A stretch of DNA of 64,000 bases from FEB-12 sp964503315. GTDB taxonomy: Bacteria > Zixibacteria > MSB-5A5 > GN15 > FEB-12. The position numbers were made by a program, and so were the translations under genes. A model generated the notes under the pieces. That model was given only the letters and a program-made list of their open reading frames with translations, made no database searches and was not told the origin of the DNA. Below are positions 59,808 to 64,000 of the stretch, in pieces. The DNA is taken from NCBI GenBank assembly GCA_964503315.1, contig CAZCZL010000007.1:62001-126000 (forward strand), in the 5' to 3' direction. Position 1 is the stretch's first letter, and each line of letters begins with the position of its first letter.

Positions 59808-62002
59808 TTCTCATCGCATTCGTCGGCCTGGCGTTCAGCGATGTCGCGGCGGAGGACCGGTGGGTCACGCTGACATCGTTTTCGGATGTCAACCGGATGA
59901 AGCTGATCGATGATTCGGTTTATATAGCGGCATCGGGGGGATTGGTGGTAGCATCGGATCCGACATCGACCCCACATATGTTTACCAATCTGAATGGACT
60001 GGGGACGACCTCGATATATGATATGATCAAGGACGCGGAGGAGCGTCTTTGGGTCGCGGGGATGGGGCGATTGGCGATGATGTCGCCGGATGGGGCGGAG
60101 ATTTATCCATTCTATGACAATGACGGGAAGCCATTCCAGATTTACGCGCTGGCGGATGATGGCGATATGCTGTGGGCGGGGACGGCCAAGGGACTGGTGC
60201 TTTTCTCCAAGACCGAAGATGGCGGGCAGATCGAGGATTCATACACGCAGTTCGGCGTTCTGAATCCGGGGGCGGAAGTGAAGGATATTGCGATCGACGG
60301 TGACTCGATCTGGTTGGCGACCTCGGCGGGGTTGGCGGTGGCGGACAAAAGTAATCCGGTGGCGCTGAAAGCGCCGGCGAACTGGACCGTGTTCGGGCCG
60401 GATGATTTCCCGCAGTTGGGGAGTGGCGCGATGAACCGTTTGGCGTTGTTTGAATCGGACGTTTTTGTGGCGACGGACCGTTCGGCGTTCCGGCTGGATA
60501 GAGAGATCGGCGACACGCTCTTTACCGAGTTGAGTGTGGGGATGGATTCCACATTCAATGACCTCAAGGTTGAGAATGACACCCTCTTCATGTATTACAG
60601 TGGCGGACTGGCGATCGTGAAGAACGGCGCGAACACGCGGCTGAATCTGGCGGGACTTCCCAGCCAGAATATGATGAGTGGACTGAATACGGGCGGGTAT
60701 CGCTGGGTTGATCTGGTGAATCGGGGGATATATCAGAATCAGTCGGGGAGTTTCGCGCAATATGCGTACACCGGCGCGCCGGGAGTGAATGTACGGGATG
60801 TGGCGGTCAATCGGTATGCGGAACTAGCGTCGGCGATGGGGCCGCAGCAAATCGGGCTGTACATGAATGAGACGTGGAGTCAGCCATTCCAGCCGGGAGC
60901 CTCGGATGGGGCAAATACAGCGAATGTTGATTCCGCAGGGAATTTCTGGATAGGGACATTTGGCAACGGGATGTGGCGGATAATCGGCGATTCAATCAAA
61001 AACTTCGATGAGAATAACTCGACGATGCGCGGCAACAACGATGGCGTGCGGGGGCGCTCGTATGTGGTGGTGCCGGGGATAGCGACGGATGGAGAATATC
61101 TGTTTGTGTCTTGTTATCGCGCGTTAAACGGGCATCCGATCGCGTTCTGCAGGATAGATGAAGCGGATGAGCCATCGGCGTGGGATTCGATCGGCACACC
61201 GCAGGGTTTGGTGGATACATTTGTAACCTCTATCGATTGCACGACAGGGAACCTAGTGGTCGGGACCGAAGGGGGCGGGATATACTGGTGTCAGAACGCG
61301 GGGACGGGGGACTGGTTCACGGATGACTACATTTCGGTCGCTCATTATACCAAAGAGAATCGATTCCTTAAATCGAACGCGATACGGTGTGTGCGGTTTT
61401 CGCCGGATGGGCAGTTGTATGTCGGGACAAATTTCGGAATATCGTGGTATGATCTCGGGATAGATTTCTTTGTCGATGTCGAACTGCCGCAGGGGATAAG
61501 TTCGGATGTGACGGATATCGATTTCGATGGGCGGGGGAATATGTATGTGGCGACCAAAGATGGCGCGGCGCGACGTGACCGGAACAGCGGACAGTTCACT
61601 ACGTACACGACATTCAATTCGGGGCTGGTGAGCAACGATGTGCGGTCGGTGACGGTGGACAGATTCACGGGGGATGTCTATTTCGGGACGAGTACCGGGA
61701 TATCGGTGCTGTTATCCGAGGTCGGGGAGCCGACCGCGTCGCTGGATTCGGTGTTCGCCTATCCGAATCCGTGCGTGATGGATGACGCTGATGACAAGGT
61801 GTCGTTCAATTTCTCGCGCCCGTATATGGTGACGATCCATGACCTGACGGGCGTGGTCGTGCGCGACAATATCAATACCAATTCATGGGATGGCCGGAAT
61901 GACAAGGGGGAGATGGTGTCATCCGGCGTCTATATCTTTGTGCTGACCGACGCGACCGGAGTATCGGCGCGCGGTAAGATCCTGTTGATCAATAACCGAT
62001 GA
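59771..62002 (+). CDS. PorZ-like two-propeller secreted protein with FlgD-like C terminus
   Basis: 743 residues, ATG 59771 inside the end of lnt (37-nt overlap). Signal peptide ISTQIALVLIAFVGLAFSDVAA. Beta-propeller blades of the ligand-binding/PorZ type: 'NRMKLIDDSVYIAASGGLVV', 'ADDGDMLWAGTAKGLVLF', 'GDSIWLATSAGLAVAD', 'GRGNMYVATKDGAARRD'. C-terminal FlgD-like Ig domain (VFAYPNPCVMDD...YIFVLTDATGVSARGKI). PorZ works in type IX secretion in Bacteroidetes; here that link is inference. Its end overlaps the next start (ATGA). Confidence 0.78.
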   Translation: MGAFKISTQIALVLIAFVGLAFSDVAAEDRWVTLTSFSDVNRMKLIDDSVYIAASGGLVVASDPTSTPHMFTNLNGLGTTSIYDMIKDAEERLWVAGMGRLAMMSPDGAEIYPFYDNDGKPFQIYALADDGDMLWAGTAKGLVLFSKTEDGGQIEDSYTQFGVLNPGAEVKDIAIDGDSIWLATSAGLAVADKSNPVALKAPANWTVFGPDDFPQLGSGAMNRLALFESDVFVATDRSAFRLDREIGDTLFTELSVGMDSTFNDLKVENDTLFMYYSGGLAIVKNGANTRLNLAGLPSQNMMSGLNTGGYRWVDLVNRGIYQNQSGSFAQYAYTGAPGVNVRDVAVNRYAELASAMGPQQIGLYMNETWSQPFQPGASDGANTANVDSAGNFWIGTFGNGMWRIIGDSIKNFDENNSTMRGNNDGVRGRSYVVVPGIATDGEYLFVSCYRALNGHPIAFCRIDEADEPSAWDSIGTPQGLVDTFVTSIDCTTGNLVVGTEGGGIYWCQNAGTGDWFTDDYISVAHYTKENRFLKSNAIRCVRFSPDGQLYVGTNFGISWYDLGIDFFVDVELPQGISSDVTDIDFDGRGNMYVATKDGAARRDRNSGQFTTYTTFNSGLVSNDVRSVTVDRFTGDVYFGTSTGISVLLSEVGEPTASLDSVFAYPNPCVMDDADDKVSFNFSRPYMVTIHDLTGVVVRDNINTNSWDGRNDKGEMVSSGVYIFVLTDATGVSARGKILLINNR

Positions 62003-62919
62003 AGATCGAACGTCTGATGGCGGAGGAGCTGCCGTCGGAATCGTCGGCCCTGCTCCAATCCAGAACTCTGCTTGGCTCGCTGCCGTTTCTTCGGCTATGG
62101 GAGACGGTTGGCGGTCGGGTCGTGGTATGGGTGATGGAGGAGAATGGGGGGATAGTCGCCATGTTGCCGGGGCTGGAGTTTCGCGGGAAGCCATTCATGC
62201 GTTTCCAGGCAGGGCCAGATGGGTTGTATCTTCGGATAATTCGCCCAGACAATAGAAAGACAATGCTCGACAGCCAGGAGATGCTGCTGGCGGCGATGTT
62301 GAAGTATGGCTACGCCCGTGTCTACCTCTCGGACTATTTCAGGGAGTTGGGTGAAATGGTGCGGATGTCGGTCGAGATGCAGAGTACACATCTGATAGAA
62401 TTGACCGAGGGGTGGGAGCCGCCGGACGGGACACTTCGGTCGGAGATTCGAAAAGCAGAGCGGGAGGGAGTGACGGTAGTCGATTTCGACGCGAAGCAGG
62501 ACATGCAAGGATTCCTTGACCTGATGAAAGCGACGGAATCGCGGCATGCGAGGGCGCAGAAGTATCCGGATAAATTTTTTGGCGCGCTGGCGGCACTGGC
62601 GGCGAGAGATGATCGCGTGCGCTGGTATTATGTGAATAAAAATGGGGAGCCGGTAGCATCCCATATCTATTTCATCGAAAACGACACCGCGTTGAATTGG
62701 CAGATATATTTTGATAAGAAGTTTACATCACTCAAGGCGAATCAGTTGATGACCTATACTGCCGCGCGAGAGCTGCATAAGGAGGGTGTGCGGTTTCTCA
62801 ATATGGGGGCGACTCCGCCGGACGCGGAGGGGGTGAAGGTTTACAAAGAGAAGTGGGGGGGACGGTCGGTGGCGTATCCCTTGTTTGTGAAGAAGAGCAT
62901 GCTCGGGAGGATATTCTGA
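61999..62919 (+). CDS. FemAB/GNAT-fold transferase (lipid II or peptidoglycan-type acyltransferase-like)
   Basis: 306 residues, ATG overlapping the previous stop by 4 nt. The fold pattern of FemAB/BioF2-like acetyltransferases: C-terminal GNAT-like half with 'HIYFIENDTALNWQIYFDKK' and the 'RFLNMGATPPDAEGVKVYKEKWGG' segment typical of this family (Acetyltransf_6). Such enzymes add aminoacyl or acyl groups in cell-wall, capsule or polysaccharide routes. Followed by a glycosyltransferase overlapping by one base, so a surface-polysaccharide role is likely. Confidence 0.75.
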   Translation: MKIERLMAEELPSESSALLQSRTLLGSLPFLRLWETVGGRVVVWVMEENGGIVAMLPGLEFRGKPFMRFQAGPDGLYLRIIRPDNRKTMLDSQEMLLAAMLKYGYARVYLSDYFRELGEMVRMSVEMQSTHLIELTEGWEPPDGTLRSEIRKAEREGVTVVDFDAKQDMQGFLDLMKATESRHARAQKYPDKFFGALAALAARDDRVRWYYVNKNGEPVASHIYFIENDTALNWQIYFDKKFTSLKANQLMTYTAARELHKEGVRFLNMGATPPDAEGVKVYKEKWGGRSVAYPLFVKKSMLGRIF

Positions 62920-63986
62920 TGTCCGAGCGGTTGCGGGTGCTGTTGCTGGCGGATGTAGCGTCGTTTCATACGGAGCGCTACGCAGCGGAATTGCGGCGGC
63001 AAGGGTGCTTTGTCCTGATCGCGTCACTCGAACAGGGAAGGATAACCTATCATCAACTGCGCAGGCGCGGGCCGTTCAGGTCGCTGTACTATGTGCTGGC
63101 ATCGACCGAGGTGAACGCCGTGATAAAACGGTTTCAGCCGGACGTAATCAATCCGCACTACGTGTCGGGGTATGGATTCACGGCGGCGTTGGCCGGGGCG
63201 AAAAAATACGCGCCGATAGTGACGCATATCTGGGGATCGGATATTCTGGTGGTGCCGAAGAAGTCGATATTCCACCGGCGCAAGACGGCGTACGCGCTGT
63301 CGGACGCGGATGTAGTGATCGGGGATTCGGATCATCTGGTGGCCGAGGCGGAACAGATTATGCCGGTAAGACGGTCAATGGTGGTGCCGTGGGGGATCGA
63401 GCGGAAGTACCTGACTTTCCACAAAACAGATTATTCACGTGGAAAACCGCTGCGGATACTGGTGCCACGGATGCACGCGCCGGTCTACAATAATGAGTTC
63501 ATTCTGAGAGCGCTGGCGCCGTTGGTGCAGAGTGGAGAGGTGACCATAACGTTTCCGTCGTTCGGGCCGGAGGCAGGGCTGTTCCGGCTGATGGTCGACC
63601 AGACATTCACGAGCGGGATAAAGTTCTACGACCGGCTGGAGCGGCCCGACCTGATGAAGCTGTTCGCGATGCATGATGTCTATCTGTCGGCGGCGTCGAC
63701 GGATTCATCGCCGGTCTCATTGATAGAGGCGATGGGGATAGGATTGGTGCCGGTGGCGCCGAATATCCCGGGAGTGAAAGAGTGGCTGGGGGTCGGACAT
63801 GGGTTCGTGTATGACCTTCCAGATGAACGCCAGTTGAGGGACCAGATACGGAAGATTATCGCGTCGCCGGATGATCTTGATGAGATGCGGCGCAATAATC
63901 TTGAGCGGATAAAAAAGAGCGCGGTGTTCGAGGAGAATGTCGGGCGGGTGGTGGCAGTGATGCGCGAATTGAAGAGGACGAAGTAG
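62919..63986 (+). CDS. Glycosyltransferase family 4-like protein
   Basis: 355 residues from ATG 62919 (TGATG overlap). Two Rossmann-like domains: N-terminal acceptor domain 'LRVLLLADVASFHTERYAAEL' and C-terminal donor domain with 'RILVPRMHAPVYNNEFILRA' and the GT4 signature around 'SAASTDSSPVSLIEAMGIGLVPVAPNIPGVKEW' (the E-x7-E position read as SSPVSLIEA). Probably builds a surface polysaccharide with the FemAB-like enzyme. More pathway genes likely lie beyond the window. Confidence 0.85.
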   Translation: MSERLRVLLLADVASFHTERYAAELRRQGCFVLIASLEQGRITYHQLRRRGPFRSLYYVLASTEVNAVIKRFQPDVINPHYVSGYGFTAALAGAKKYAPIVTHIWGSDILVVPKKSIFHRRKTAYALSDADVVIGDSDHLVAEAEQIMPVRRSMVVPWGIERKYLTFHKTDYSRGKPLRILVPRMHAPVYNNEFILRALAPLVQSGEVTITFPSFGPEAGLFRLMVDQTFTSGIKFYDRLERPDLMKLFAMHDVYLSAASTDSSPVSLIEAMGIGLVPVAPNIPGVKEWLGVGHGFVYDLPDERQLRDQIRKIIASPDDLDEMRRNNLERIKKSAVFEENVGRVVAVMRELKRTK

Positions 63987-63988
63987 CG

Positions 63989-64000
63989 ATGCCGCGCGTG
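63989..64000 (+). CDS. Possible start of next gene, cut by window edge
   Basis: ATGCCGCGCGTG two bases after the glycosyltransferase stop would continue the run of tightly spaced genes. Too short to identify. Confidence 0.25.

Overview
The window reads as chromosome of an uncultured, moderately high-GC, Gram-negative (diderm) bacterium. Apolipoprotein N-acyltransferase, an EnvC-type amidase activator and several lipobox proteins indicate an outer membrane. Secreted proteins ending in a 'YPNPFNPST' FlgD-like/sorting-type domain, and others carrying dockerin repeats, point to the FCB/Zixibacteria-like candidate phyla. That placement is inference from protein style, not from a marker search. No tRNA, rRNA or CRISPR array was seen.

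Layout. 1-9.1 kb: the right part of a virion-structure module on the + strand (possible capsid decoration protein, HK97-fold-like major capsid protein, propeller protein, small connector-like proteins, two secreted proteins, holin-like protein), with chromosomal palindromic repeats between its head genes. 9.3-15.3 kb: a secreted dockerin protein with a dead-looking C39-like peptidase domain, lipA, a REC-GAF-HD-GYP regulator and a site-2-type membrane protease. 16-21.1 kb: a 1705-residue secreted PQQ-propeller/dockerin protein. 21.1-23 kb: a repeat-rich region holding a REP-associated tyrosine transposase (RAYT) flanked on both sides by palindromes of the type scattered across the whole window. 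23-26.1 kb: a two-gene unit of a Rad50/SbcC-like ATPase and a membrane-anchored thermonuclease. 26.5-28.9 kb: a secreted protein with a caspase-fold (clan CD-like) His/Cys pair.

29-42.9 kb is core housekeeping in tight operons: trpS-scpA-scpB-rluB, then ftsE-ftsX-envC-holB-ricT-metG-tatD-rsmA-rluD with overlapping or abutting genes. It joins aminoacylation, chromosome segregation, division, replication and rRNA modification. 43-55.5 kb is accessory: propeller and lipoproteins, a CPBP protease, a MarR regulator whose predicted operator recurs at the pirin gene, an HNH nuclease, two DUF1801 paralogues, an NtrC-type regulator, and many repeats. 55.5-64 kb is another co-directional run: purM, gpmI, lnt, a PorZ-like propeller protein, a FemAB/GNAT-like transferase and a GT4 glycosyltransferase.

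The most distinctive material is (i) the RAYT with about 30 copies of a stem-covarying palindrome plus at least six further palindromic families, (ii) the Rad50-like/thermonuclease pair with no SbcD beside it, (iii) an FtsE that keeps Walker A/B but has lost the Q-loop, LSGGE and H-loop residues, (iv) secreted pseudo-peptidase and caspase-like dockerin proteins, and (v) a switch of the + strand from C-rich to G-rich around 20-23 kb near DnaA-box-like sequences. Start codons were moved where a Shine-Dalgarno site, a signal peptide or a repeat upstream argued for it.
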